Shown: piece after piece, positions 1-7,979 of the stretch
Layout: every line of letters begins with the position of its first letter
Position numbering within the stretch: position 1 is the stretch's first letter
Origin: JBELHR01 sp049606855
GTDB taxonomy: Bacteria; Bacteroidota; Bacteroidia; Flavobacteriales; Flavobacteriaceae
Length of the DNA: 26,687 nucleotides
Direction of reading: 5' to 3'
Assembly: GCA_049606855.1 (NCBI GenBank)
Contig: JBMYVY010000018.1
Coordinates: 1 to 26,687, forward strand
Program-made: the position numbers and the translations under genes
The notes under the pieces: model-generated
The model's input: the letters and a program-made list of their open reading frames with translations, nothing else
Databases searched by the model: none
Told to the model about the DNA's origin: nothing

Positions 1-52
1 GAGCAACGGACTGAAAATCCGTGTGTCCCTGGTTCGATTCCTGGAGGTACCA
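1..52 (+). tRNA. tRNA-Phe (GAA), 3' part, cut by window start
   Basis: The visible part starts in the D-arm side (GAGCAACGGA). The anticodon stem ACGGA/TCCGT encloses the loop CTGAAAA, so the anticodon is GAA (Phe). The T-loop TTCGATT is flanked by CCTGG on both sides, which gives four pairs and a T-T mismatch in the middle of the stem. The 3' acceptor strand AGGTACC and discriminator A follow; CCA is not encoded in full. The 5' half is outside the window. Confidence 0.9.
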
Positions 53-61
53 CTTCATTTC

Positions 62-100
62 AAAAGCGTATTCTTTGCATAAAGGAATACGCTTTTTTTT
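62..100 (+). terminator. Rho-independent terminator of tRNA-Phe
   Basis: Perfect 12-bp stem (62-73 with 85-96, AAAAGCGTATTC and its complement), inner T-G and T-A pairs tightening the loop, and a run of eight T at 93-100. It begins about ten bases after the tRNA 3' end. Confidence 0.85.
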
Positions 101-134
101 ATTGAATCTATAAAAAGCTAAAATTTTGTTAAAG

Positions 135-167
135 TTGTTTTCAGCTTCACATAAATGCTTATTTTTG
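135..167 (+). promoter_or_regulatory. Bacteroidota-type promoter of the TetR-exporter operon
   Basis: TTG at 135-137, a 22-base spacer, and an exact TAnnTTTG (TATTTTTG) at 160-167. Known Flavobacterium promoters have TTG, 17-23 bases, TAnnTTTG. The expected transcript start lies near 172-175, about a dozen bases before the ATG at 186, which excludes the upstream TTG codon at 126 as translation start. Confidence 0.6.
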
Positions 168-175
168 ATAGCATT
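154..175. promoter_or_regulatory. Candidate operator, inverted repeat over the -7 element
   Basis: AATGCT (154-159) and AGCATT (170-175) are perfect inverted arms separated by ten bases that contain the -7 element. A palindrome of this size over the core promoter, directly ahead of a TetR-family gene, fits an autoregulatory operator. Function is inferred. Confidence 0.4.
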
Positions 176-185
176 ACTATTAACT

Positions 186-863
186 ATGAAATATATACTT
201 TCAAGCTTTAAAATTCAAATTCAAGAGTCTATTTATCTAAAAGACCCTGAAAGCTCAGAACTCGGAAAACGCATTGTGCAAGGAAGCATTAAACTCATTG
301 ATCAAATGGGATTTGAGGACTTTACCTTTAAAAAACTAGGGAATGAAATCGCATCAAACGAAAGCTCAATTTACCGGTATTTTGAAAACAAACACAAGCT
401 ACTCATTTATTTGACCTCCTGGTATTGGGCTTGGATTGAATACAATTTGGTTTTGGCAACCATTCAGGAAAAAAGTGATTGGGACAAACTTAACAGCGCC
501 ATAGAAGTTTGCACAAGGGCGACCGAAGAAGACGGTAATTTTAGTCATATCGATGAGATTGCTTTGAATCGAATCGTAATCAATGAGAATTCTAAGTCCT
601 ATTTAACAAAGGAGGTGGACCAGGAAAACAAGGCAGGTTATTTCGAGGCTTACAAGCGCGTTATTTTTAGATTGAAATCCTTGATTCAAACTGTCAACTC
701 AAGTTTTGAATTCCCTTCAAATTTAGCGGTAACCATTATAGAATCCGCACTACATCAACATTTTAACCGATCGCATTTCCCCTCACTTTCTGATTGTAAC
801 AACCAAAAGGAACCAACGAAATACATAAAAAATCTAGTTCAAAACATTTTAAAAAATGGCTAA
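186..863 (+). CDS. TetR/AcrR family transcriptional regulator
   Basis: DNA-binding regulator predicted to control the exporter genes behind it. The 225-residue product has an N-terminal helix-turn-helix of TetR type: residues about 24-80 contain GSIKLIDQMGFEDFTFKKL and SSIYRYFENKHKLLIYL, the classic recognition-helix region with YRYFENK. The C-terminal ligand domain shows nothing that identifies an inducer. I chose the ATG at 186; an open frame extends back to a TTG at 126, but this would add 20 hydrophobic residues unlike any TetR protein and would place the start upstream of the promoter at 135-167. It overlaps the next gene by 8 bp, so the two are translationally coupled. An inverted repeat over its promoter (154-175) may be its own operator. 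Confidence 0.85.
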   Translation: MKYILSSFKIQIQESIYLKDPESSELGKRIVQGSIKLIDQMGFEDFTFKKLGNEIASNESSIYRYFENKHKLLIYLTSWYWAWIEYNLVLATIQEKSDWDKLNSAIEVCTRATEEDGNFSHIDEIALNRIVINENSKSYLTKEVDQENKAGYFEAYKRVIFRLKSLIQTVNSSFEFPSNLAVTIIESALHQHFNRSHFPSLSDCNNQKEPTKYIKNLVQNILKNG

Positions 864-2520
864 ACATAAAGAATTGAATCCATGGAGACGATTGATCCTG
901 TTATTCTCAGCAGAAAAAAAAGATGTCTCCCAAATCATTTACTACGCCATATTTGCCGGCCTAGTATCCCTGTCTCTTCCTTTGGGAATTCAGCTAACCA
1001 TTAGCTTGATTCAAAGTGCAGAAATTTCTACTTCTTGGATTGTTTTAATTTCACTGGTAACTCTTGGAGTTATTTTTACAGGAAGCTTGCAAGTAATGCA
1101 ACTCAGGATAATAGAAAATTTACAGCAAAGTATCTTTGCAAAGTCCTCATTTGAATTGAGTTACTTATTTCCAAAATTAAAATTGGATAAACTCAGAAAT
1201 AATTATGCTCCTGAATTGGCAAATAGATTCTTTGACACCTTAACGATCCAAAAGGGGTTCACAAAGGTTTTGATCGATGTCCCTGCCTCAGTACTTCAGA
1301 TAATTTTCGCGATAATCTTATTGTCATTCTATCACAGTTTTTTCATTTTCTTTGGATTGACCTTGCTTGTTCTGGTATTTTTAATATTTAAATATACCGC
1401 AGTTCAAGGACTGTCTACAAGTCTTGAAGAATCCAAACAAAAGTATAAGGTAGCACACTGGATTCAAGAGATAGCAAGAAGTATGGTGAGTTTTAAACTT
1501 GCCGGTCAAACCAACCTCGCCATGCGAAAGAATGATGATTTAGTACTCGGCTACTTAGAAGCTCGGGAAAAACACTTTAAGATCATCAGGTTTCAATATA
1601 TTAAAATGGTTGTGTTTAAAGTGATTGTAACTGCAGGACTGCTATTAATGGGAGGGTTATTAGTATTAAACCAACAAATGAATATTGGACAGTTCGTGGC
1701 CTCTGAAATTATTATTTTATTGGTTATTGCTTCTGTAGAAAAATTAATTATCAGCCTTGAGAGTATCTATGACATGCTTACTTCTATCGAGAAACTCGGT
1801 CAAGTAGTAGATAAAGAATTAGAGGCTCAAGGAGGGCAAGAGATTTTCTTGGGAGAAGATTTTCAGATAGAAGCCGCTCAAGTTGGCGTTAAAATGGAAA
1901 ACTCTGAACGTTATGTTTTACAGAATATCAACCTTAAAATCAATCGTCATTCTAGAATAATTGTACAAGGGGAATCCGGTTCTGGTAAATCATCACTTTT
2001 AAAGATTTTGTCAGGGATTTTTATGCCAAGTGAAGGAACATTGAGTATTAATGAACTCAATGTAAAAAGTTTGAATGTAAGCCACTACCGAGGCCAAATT
2101 GGAGCATTACTGTCAGAGGAAATGCCCTTTAGTGGAACCTTAAGGGAAAACATCACTTTTGGAAACGCAAACATTTCTGACCAGCAAGTTATAATTGCAT
2201 TGGAGCGTGTTGGACTCGCTAACTTTTTGAAAAAATTGCCAAAAGGTCTAGAAAGTCAGCTCTTTCCTGAAGGAAAACAAATTGGACAAACAACGGCCAA
2301 AAAAATCATGTTGGCCAGATCCATTGTTACAGAACCGAGGTTATTGCTCTTAGAAGATCCGTTTATGGAATTAAATCCAGAGGAATCAAAAACACTGATT
2401 GACTTTATAACCTCTAAAGAGAATCCTTGGGCCATCGTGGTAGTAAGTCAAAATGACTACTGGAAACAATTCTGTACTGAAAAAATTTTCTTGAGTGAAG
2501 GACAAATAAAAAGATCATAA
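856..2520 (+). CDS. ABC transporter, membrane plus degenerate ATPase domain
   Basis: A 554-residue half transporter of the type I secretion/HlyB class without the N-terminal peptidase domain. The membrane domain covers residues about 20-315 with five or six hydrophobic segments; the nucleotide-binding domain covers about 335-554. Walker A is intact (GESGSGKSS, 372-380). The other motifs deviate: the Q-loop glutamine position is Ser420, the LSGGQ signature is IGQTT (476-480), Walker B ends LLLLED (500-501) so Asp and catalytic Glu are swapped, and the H-loop histidine is Gln532 (VVVSQN). ATP binding seems possible, but hydrolysis should be weak or unusual. It starts inside the TetR gene (8-bp overlap) and ends 2 bp before the HlyD gene. 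With HlyD and TolC partners it should span both membranes; the substrate is unknown. Confidence 0.85.
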   Translation: MAKHKELNPWRRLILLFSAEKKDVSQIIYYAIFAGLVSLSLPLGIQLTISLIQSAEISTSWIVLISLVTLGVIFTGSLQVMQLRIIENLQQSIFAKSSFELSYLFPKLKLDKLRNNYAPELANRFFDTLTIQKGFTKVLIDVPASVLQIIFAIILLSFYHSFFIFFGLTLLVLVFLIFKYTAVQGLSTSLEESKQKYKVAHWIQEIARSMVSFKLAGQTNLAMRKNDDLVLGYLEAREKHFKIIRFQYIKMVVFKVIVTAGLLLMGGLLVLNQQMNIGQFVASEIIILLVIASVEKLIISLESIYDMLTSIEKLGQVVDKELEAQGGQEIFLGEDFQIEAAQVGVKMENSERYVLQNINLKINRHSRIIVQGESGSGKSSLLKILSGIFMPSEGTLSINELNVKSLNVSHYRGQIGALLSEEMPFSGTLRENITFGNANISDQQVIIALERVGLANFLKKLPKGLESQLFPEGKQIGQTTAKKIMLARSIVTEPRLLLLEDPFMELNPEESKTLIDFITSKENPWAIVVVSQNDYWKQFCTEKIFLSEGQIKRS

Positions 2521-2522
2521 TC

Positions 2523-3872
2523 ATGCTGAATATATCTAAAAATAATTTACTAGACCGCATTAACCTCTCTTCTTATAAGTCAGGTAAATTCGTACTGCAT
2601 AAGAATTACTACAAAATATTGAATCGGTTTTTAATTGCGTTTGGAGTTATTCTTTTGGTCATGCTCTTTCTGCCTTGGACACAAAATGTCACCAGTTACG
2701 GAACAGTGACTACCCTAACTCCAAATTTCCGTCCTCAGATGGTCGTCTCCCCTCTAGCAGGACAAATTAAACAATGGTTTGTTACTGAAGGTACCTATGT
2801 AAAAAAAGGAGATACTCTTTTAGTGCTGTCCGAAGTGAAAGGCGCTTATTTGGATAGAAGTTTGATAGAACGCACACAAGAACAATTAACGGCAAAAGAA
2901 CAAGCGCTTGAATCGTATCAAGGAAAGGTTTTGGCACTGGATAGGCAGATACAAGGGCTAAAACAAGAACAAGTCATTAAGTTAAAACAAGCCGAAAACA
3001 AAATCATTCAAAGTCGATTAAAGAAGGAAAACGATAGTATTACACTACTTGCCGCCATTACGGCTGGAGAAATCGCTCGAACACAATTTCAGCGTACCGA
3101 AAAATTATACGAATCAGGACTAAAATCAAAAGTTGACCTAGAGAATAAGCGATTGAAGTTCCGTGAGGTAGAAGCTAAACTTAAAGCTCAAGAGAATAAA
3201 TTTTTGGTGAGTCAGGCAGAGTGGTACAATGCCCAGTCTGATGTTTCGCGATTACAAGCTTATTATTTAGATAAAATCTCAAAAGCGGAAAGTGATCAGT
3301 TTAGTGCCCAATCTATGATTAACGATGCTCAAGGAAGTGTGAGCAAACTCAAATCATCCCTTAGTAATTACAATGAGCGGAAAGACTTATTGCATATACA
3401 AGCTCCTCGTGATGGCTTTATTAACAAAGCGCTTAAAAGTGGAATTGGCGAAACCGTAAAAGAAGGTGAAGCCTTGATCAGTATTATGCCTGAAGGTTAC
3501 GAGTTGGCTGTTGAGACTTATGTGAGACCTATTGATGCTCCATTGATTCATGCAGGAGAACGAGTTCGAGTTCAATTTGACGGGTGGCCTGCTATCGTTT
3601 TCAGTGGATGGGAAAGCCTTTCTTACGGGACCTACGCTGCTCGAGTGGTAGCGATTGAAAACTTTATCAGTCCAAATGGAAAATATCGCGTACTTCTTAG
3701 AGCTGAACCCGGTGATCATCCTTGGCCTCAAGGGCTGAGAGTTGGCTCTGGAGCCAAATCTATTGCTTTGTTGAACGATGTCCCTGTGTGGTTCGAACTT
3801 TGGAGAAACCTAAATGGCTTCCCTCCTAACTATTATAAACCTGAAACCGTGAGTAATGAAAAAGTATATTAA
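2523..3872 (+). CDS. HlyD-family membrane fusion (periplasmic adaptor) protein
   Basis: Links the inner-membrane ABC protein to the TolC-like channel. The 449-residue protein has a short cytoplasmic N-terminus, one membrane segment (about residues 35-51, LIAFGVILLVMLFLPW), a first half-lipoyl motif (about 74-104, PLAGQIKQWFVTEGTYVKKG), a long Lys/Glu/Gln-rich coiled coil (about 115-285), the second lipoyl half (IQAPRDGFINKALKSGIGE, near 293-311) and a beta-barrel region to the C-terminus. This order is typical for HlyD. The start follows the ABC stop by 2 bp, and the 3' end overlaps the next gene by 17 bp, so the operon is tightly packed. Confidence 0.88.
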   Translation: MLNISKNNLLDRINLSSYKSGKFVLHKNYYKILNRFLIAFGVILLVMLFLPWTQNVTSYGTVTTLTPNFRPQMVVSPLAGQIKQWFVTEGTYVKKGDTLLVLSEVKGAYLDRSLIERTQEQLTAKEQALESYQGKVLALDRQIQGLKQEQVIKLKQAENKIIQSRLKKENDSITLLAAITAGEIARTQFQRTEKLYESGLKSKVDLENKRLKFREVEAKLKAQENKFLVSQAEWYNAQSDVSRLQAYYLDKISKAESDQFSAQSMINDAQGSVSKLKSSLSNYNERKDLLHIQAPRDGFINKALKSGIGETVKEGEALISIMPEGYELAVETYVRPIDAPLIHAGERVRVQFDGWPAIVFSGWESLSYGTYAARVVAIENFISPNGKYRVLLRAEPGDHPWPQGLRVGSGAKSIALLNDVPVWFELWRNLNGFPPNYYKPETVSNEKVY

Positions 3873-5235
3873 ACTTTTTATCCTATTTCTACCTATTCTT
3901 GGTTTTGGCCAGATGTCTGCTACCGAATATTTAGCTTGGGTCAAAACAGAGCACCCCGTGGTTAAGCAGGCAAATTTAACTCTAAATGCGCAAGAAGCAA
4001 AACTACTCAAGGCCAGAGGAGGATTGGACCCAGTAGTAAAAGTCAGGTATTCGGATAAGCAATTTGACAACAAAGAATACTATCAGAAATTTTATAGTTC
4101 TTTTGAAGTACCAACTCAGTTGGGATTGGTTTTTTCAGCAGCTTATGAAGATAATCAAGGGGAATATTTAAACCCTGAATCTTTGGTTCCGGAATCCGGG
4201 CTCTTGAAAATTGGAGTTTCTATGGAGGTGTTCAAAAACTTAGTTTACAATCCCAGAAATGCAACCTTAAAAAAGGCAAAAATTTATCAAGAACAATCTA
4301 TTTATCAACAAGGCTTAGAGGTAAATGCTATTCTTAAGGAAGCCTTAGACGCCTATATCATGTGGTATAGTGCTTATCAAGCAGCAAGTACCTTCAGCTC
4401 CTATATCGAAGTGGCTCAATTGCGTTATAACAATATCGCAGAACAAGTAGATGTGGGGAACTTGGCAGCTATTGATTTGACTGAGGCGGAAGCCTTGTTA
4501 AATCAAAGGCAATTATCTTATGAAAAAGCCCAGCTCCACCTGACCAAAACTCGTCTTTTGCTTTCGAATTATTTATGGAAAGAAGGATACCCGATTTCTT
4601 TAAAAGAAAGCATGAGCCCAAATCCTGACTTAAACGATGAGTTAGACGAAATACTTGATTTACCAAGATTTACGAATTTGGATAGTATTGTAGAAAATCA
4701 TCCAAAAATTAAAAGTCTCGATCTTAAGCAAGAGGCCCTTGTAGTTGATCAGAAATTGGCGGTAAACAATATACTTCCTAGTGTTGACGTTTCCTATAAT
4801 TACTTAATGCAAGGAGATAGTCCTGCCTTCGACGGGCCAAATTACCAGGGATTAATTACAGCCAAGATCCCAATTTTGATGCGTAAAGAACGAGGAGACC
4901 TGAAACTAGCAAAAATCAAAACTGAAAACTTCAGTTATAGTATTGATCAAGAAAAATGGCAGCTTAAAAATAAATTAGAAGCCATTTTAGCTGAAATCAG
5001 TTCTTATGAAAAACAAGTCAACCTTTCTAAATCAGTACGAGACAATTATCAAACTCTTACCGAAGGGGAATGGGAGAAATATCAAGCAGGTGAAGGAACC
5101 TTGCTCTATGTAAATATTAGGGAGGGAAAAAGCCTTGAGTCCTCGATTAAACTTATTGACAATACACAAGATTTATTCTTTGCAAAAAGCAAGCTCTATG
5201 AGCAACAATTTGAAATAAAAAAACCTCAGTCCTAG
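3856..5235 (+). CDS. TolC-like outer membrane efflux protein
   Basis: Outer-membrane channel component of the tripartite exporter. The 459-residue product begins with a signal peptide (MKKYIKLFILFLPILGFGQ, likely cleaved after about residue 18) and continues with two OEP-like repeats rich in long helices (about 25-235 and 275-450), with the usual ALxAY/YxxGxxxxxDLxxAEALL-type text (NIAEQVDVGNLAAIDLTEAE near 194-213). The ATG lies inside the hlyD-like gene. The last codons and stop are part of a terminator hairpin (5221-5245), so this is the operon end. Confidence 0.86.
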   Translation: MKKYIKLFILFLPILGFGQMSATEYLAWVKTEHPVVKQANLTLNAQEAKLLKARGGLDPVVKVRYSDKQFDNKEYYQKFYSSFEVPTQLGLVFSAAYEDNQGEYLNPESLVPESGLLKIGVSMEVFKNLVYNPRNATLKKAKIYQEQSIYQQGLEVNAILKEALDAYIMWYSAYQAASTFSSYIEVAQLRYNNIAEQVDVGNLAAIDLTEAEALLNQRQLSYEKAQLHLTKTRLLLSNYLWKEGYPISLKESMSPNPDLNDELDEILDLPRFTNLDSIVENHPKIKSLDLKQEALVVDQKLAVNNILPSVDVSYNYLMQGDSPAFDGPNYQGLITAKIPILMRKERGDLKLAKIKTENFSYSIDQEKWQLKNKLEAILAEISSYEKQVNLSKSVRDNYQTLTEGEWEKYQAGEGTLLYVNIREGKSLESSIKLIDNTQDLFFAKSKLYEQQFEIKKPQS

Positions 5236-5245
5236 ACTGAGGTTT
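5217..5245. terminator. Bidirectional terminator between tolC-like gene and rluB
   Basis: Eleven-bp perfect stem AAACCTCAGTC (5221-5231) with GACTGAGGTTT (5235-5245) and a three-base loop CTA. The TAG stop of the tolC-like gene (5233-5235) sits in the loop and closing pair. A run of seven A (5217-5223) gives a good U-tract for the minus strand (rluB); on the plus strand the T-tract is weak. Confidence 0.75.
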
Positions 5246-5252
5246 GATTTAT

Positions 5253-6059
5253 TTAGATCATCTTCAAATTAATGATTTCCTGTTCTGTTAATGGTCTATG
5301 GAAACCTCTTGGGATATTCTTTTTAGTAAGTCCTGCAAAAATTACACGATCAAGTTTTGTCACATTGTATCCAAGACTTTCAAAAATCTTTCTTACAATT
5401 CTGTTTCTTCCTGAATGAATTTCAATTCCTACTTCATTTTTCTTTCCACCTTCCACATATGCAATCGCATCAACGAAAACGCGTCTGCCTTCAACCTGAA
5501 AGCTTGGGTCTCCAATTTTTTGAAGATCTTTTAACTCTAATTTACGGTCTAAAGTTGCATGATACAATTTTCTAACATTGTGTTTTGGATGAGTCAAGCG
5601 TTTTGCCAATTCCCCATCATTAGTAAACAACAATAGTCCAGTTGTATTTCGGTCCAATCTTCCTACTGGATAAATTCTTTCCTTAGTCGCCTTGTAGATC
5701 AAATCCATTACTGTTTTACGACCTCTATCATCATCCATAGTCGTAATATAATTCTTAGGCTTATTAAGCAAAATATAACGCTTGATTTCAGGAGAAATCA
5801 AGGTATTATCAAAACGAACCTCATCAGTGTCCTTAACACGATAGCCCATCTCTGTTACCACTTTTCCGTTTACCGTGGCTGATCCCGCTGAAATGTAAAC
5901 ATCAGCTTCTCTTCTTGAACAAATACCAGAATTAGATATGTATTTATTCAAACGGATTCCCTCTTGCTCAGTACTTGGAGCCTGAGGTTTTTTAGGAGCC
6001 GGTCTTTTAGGACCTCTCCTAGGTTGTCGTCCTCTCGACGATTTATTTGATTCTTGCAT
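5253..6059 (-). CDS. rluB: 23S rRNA pseudouridine synthase, RluB/RsuA family
   Basis: Isomerises a uridine in 23S rRNA to pseudouridine. The 268-residue protein has a basic, proline-rich N-terminal tail (1-33, RGRQPRRGPKRPAPKKP), an S4 RNA-binding domain (about 35-80, IRLNKYISNSGICSRREAD) and the RsuA/RluB catalytic domain with the signature PVGRLDRNTTGLLLFTNDG, where Asp136 is the expected catalytic residue. The family could also modify 16S rRNA (RsuA), but length and the GRLDRNTTG form fit RluB. Two -7 elements lie directly upstream. It is convergent with the tolC-like gene and shares its terminator; its 3' end is 17 bp from that stop. Confidence 0.88.
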   Translation of the reverse strand: MQESNKSSRGRQPRRGPKRPAPKKPQAPSTEQEGIRLNKYISNSGICSRREADVYISAGSATVNGKVVTEMGYRVKDTDEVRFDNTLISPEIKRYILLNKPKNYITTMDDDRGRKTVMDLIYKATKERIYPVGRLDRNTTGLLLFTNDGELAKRLTHPKHNVRKLYHATLDRKLELKDLQKIGDPSFQVEGRRVFVDAIAYVEGGKKNEVGIEIHSGRNRIVRKIFESLGYNVTKLDRVIFAGLTKKNIPRGFHRPLTEQEIINLKMI

Positions 6060-6076
6060 TTAAAAATTATTTTTTG

Positions 6077-6095
6077 CAAAAATACTGCAAATTTA
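6077..6095 (-). promoter_or_regulatory. Two adjacent -7 promoter elements upstream of rluB
   Basis: On the minus strand TAAATTTG (6095-6088) and TATTTTTG (6084-6077) both match TAnnTTTG exactly, in the 37-bp gap between ubiA-like gene and rluB. The nearer one predicts a transcript start about a dozen bases before the rluB ATG. No convincing -33 element is seen. Confidence 0.45.
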
Positions 6096-6096
6096 A

Positions 6097-7005
6097 TTAG
6101 TAACGTATAAGTATAATAGAAAATACACCAATGAACAACAACACCCTTAAAATATTGTGTACCAACAGAAAAGAAGCTTTAGAATTCGCTCTATAAAGTA
6201 GTATATTGGAAAAAATCAAAATGAGATATGACCCATAAAAATAGTAAGTCATCTTCCCTACTGGTTCAAACTTAAGCAGATAATAAACGGGATTTAAAAT
6301 GAGTAAAGTGAGTAAACTGTATAAAAGTTTACTAAATCGGTCACCATAAACTATAGAAAGACTATTTCTATCCTGAATTTCATCACCTGCTTGGTTTTCT
6401 AGCCCCTTAACCAATTCCTTCATAAGAATCAGGAAGAATAAAAAAGAGGCATGTGCAAATATGATTGTTGAAAAATTACCGTAGTAAACAAAAATCACGA
6501 AGAAGGGCAGCAGTTGTAAGATCGCGACAGACACAAAGCCTAATATTGGCATTGACTTGAGCTTGTGTGAATACAACCAAATTAGGAAAATATAAAAAGC
6601 AAAAAACAATGCGGCTTTCCAAGAAATCAGAAATGCAGTTGCAAAACCCGCAAAATTCAACAAGAAATAGAGCCTCAATTTTGTTCTTTGCTCTATTTGA
6701 TTCTCCAAAGAAGTTTTATAGGGTCTGTTAATTAAATCCGCCTCAAAATCATAGAAATTATTAATAATATAACCTGCTGATACTACACAAATTGTAGAAA
6801 AAACAATGATCCACAGATTAATATCTTTCAGAACATAATACCATGGAATTCCCTCTGAGAAAATAAAAATTGCTGCTAGAAATTGAGCTGTAATTAAAAG
6901 TAAAAGATTAAATCCTCTTATATTGGAGAAGAGTGCCGCCAACTTTACTTTAAGGCTTGGTGGTTTGTTTGGAGTATTATTTTCGGCTTCTCTTAATAGA
7001 TCCAT
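6097..7005 (-). CDS. UbiA-family prenyltransferase (GGGP geranylgeranyltransferase-like)
   Basis: Integral membrane prenyltransferase of 302 residues with about eight or nine membrane segments. The two Asp-rich, magnesium/diphosphate-binding motifs are present: NNFYDFEAD (82-90, Asp86 and Asp90) and GLENQAGDEIQD (201-212, Asp208 and Asp212). Bacteroidota homologues beside mevalonate kinase are usually named geranylgeranylglycerol-phosphate geranylgeranyltransferase, after the archaeal ether-lipid enzyme. The acceptor in bacteria is not settled by sequence; a quinone or another polar acceptor is possible. It starts 1 bp after the mevalonate kinase stop, so the two are co-transcribed, which suggests that its prenyl donor comes from this pathway. 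Confidence 0.8.
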   Translation of the reverse strand: MDLLREAENNTPNKPPSLKVKLAALFSNIRGFNLLLLITAQFLAAIFIFSEGIPWYYVLKDINLWIIVFSTICVVSAGYIINNFYDFEADLINRPYKTSLENQIEQRTKLRLYFLLNFAGFATAFLISWKAALFFAFYIFLIWLYSHKLKSMPILGFVSVAILQLLPFFVIFVYYGNFSTIIFAHASFLFFLILMKELVKGLENQAGDEIQDRNSLSIVYGDRFSKLLYSLLTLLILNPVYYLLKFEPVGKMTYYFYGSYLILIFSNILLYRANSKASFLLVHNILRVLLFIGVFSIILIRY

Positions 7006-7006
7006 T

Positions 7007-7939
7007 TTAGAATCGATAAACGAGTTCCAATTTGTAATTTTTCAGTGCCTTTTGAGCCTTTTCGAAATCTTGAGTAAAACCAAGGATATAACCTCCTCCA
7101 CCTGAACCACAAAGTTTCAAATAAAAATCATTTGATTCTATCCCTTGCTTCCAAATATCATGAAATTTCTTAGGAATCATGGGTTGGAAATTATCAAGAA
7201 CCACTTTTGACAATTTTTTTACATGGCCAAATAGGTTTTTGAAATCACCCTTTAAGAAGTTATCAATGCATGCATCAGTGTGCTGAGCAAACTCTTCGCT
7301 AATCATATTTCTAAACCCTTCTTGTTTCATCTTATTCATAAAGATGTTTACCATAGGTTCAGTTTCTCCTATCATCTCAGAATCCAGAAGAAATACAGCC
7401 CCTTTACCTGCCTTTTGAGAAGGAATCCCTGCAGGCTCAATATTTTCTTTAGAATTGATTAAAATAGGAAGACTCAAATAGGAGTTTAAAGGATCTAAAC
7501 CAGAGCTTTTCCCGTGAAAATAACTTTCCATATCAGAAAAAATCTGTTTCAATACCAATAATTTATCCTTCGTAAGATTTTCTAAAACAGTTATTTTATC
7601 AGATGCATAAGCGTCATAGATTGAAGCCACTAATGCCCCTGAACTTCCTACACCGTATCCTCTTGGAATTGAAGAATCAAAGTAAAGCCCATTCTCGAGG
7701 TCTTCAGCTAATTTTTCGAAATCAAATGAAACACCACTTTCATCAAGGGTTCCCAAGTAGTCTCTAAATTGCTTTAAATGTTTGTTAGAGTCTATGGCAG
7801 CGTCATCAGCAGACAAATCACCGAATTTCAAGGCTCCTTGATAAGAATTGTAAGGAATTGCTAAACCTTTAGAATCTTTAATAATTCCATATTCACCAAA
7901 AAGTAAAATTTTAGCATAAAACAAAGGTCCTTTTCTCAT
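7007..7939 (-). CDS. Mevalonate kinase (GHMP kinase)
   Basis: Phosphorylates mevalonate to 5-phosphomevalonate. The 310-residue protein carries the three GHMP motifs: KILLFGEYGII (10-20), the phosphate-binding loop PRGYGVGSSGALV (92-104) and the glycine-rich CGSGGGGYILGF near 277-288. HGKSSGLDPLNS (142-153) holds the expected catalytic Asp149. Motif 1 has GEYG where many homologues have GEHA/V, as in other Bacteroidota copies. It is first in a unit with the UbiA-like gene and has its own -7 element in the 40-bp gap upstream. A role as phosphomevalonate kinase cannot be fully excluded, but the GLDPLNS motif fits mevalonate kinase better. Confidence 0.8.
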   Translation of the reverse strand: MRKGPLFYAKILLFGEYGIIKDSKGLAIPYNSYQGALKFGDLSADDAAIDSNKHLKQFRDYLGTLDESGVSFDFEKLAEDLENGLYFDSSIPRGYGVGSSGALVASIYDAYASDKITVLENLTKDKLLVLKQIFSDMESYFHGKSSGLDPLNSYLSLPILINSKENIEPAGIPSQKAGKGAVFLLDSEMIGETEPMVNIFMNKMKQEGFRNMISEEFAQHTDACIDNFLKGDFKNLFGHVKKLSKVVLDNFQPMIPKKFHDIWKQGIESNDFYLKLCGSGGGGYILGFTQDFEKAQKALKNYKLELVYRF

Positions 7940-7960
7940 AGAATTAACTCATTTACGGAG

Positions 7961-7968
7961 CAAATATA
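7961..7968 (-). promoter_or_regulatory. -7 promoter element of mevalonate kinase unit
   Basis: Minus-strand TATATTTG, an exact TAnnTTTG, ends 21 bases before the start codon of the kinase gene. It lies in the 40-bp gap after the YwqK-like gene. The -33 region is not recognisable. Confidence 0.45.
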
Positions 7969-7979
7969 CTAAATAATAC

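Noticed and set aside
126..185. 20-residue hydrophobic N-terminal extension of the TetR protein from a TTG codon
   Set aside because: It lies over the predicted promoter and is not part of the TetR fold; the ATG at 186 fits better.
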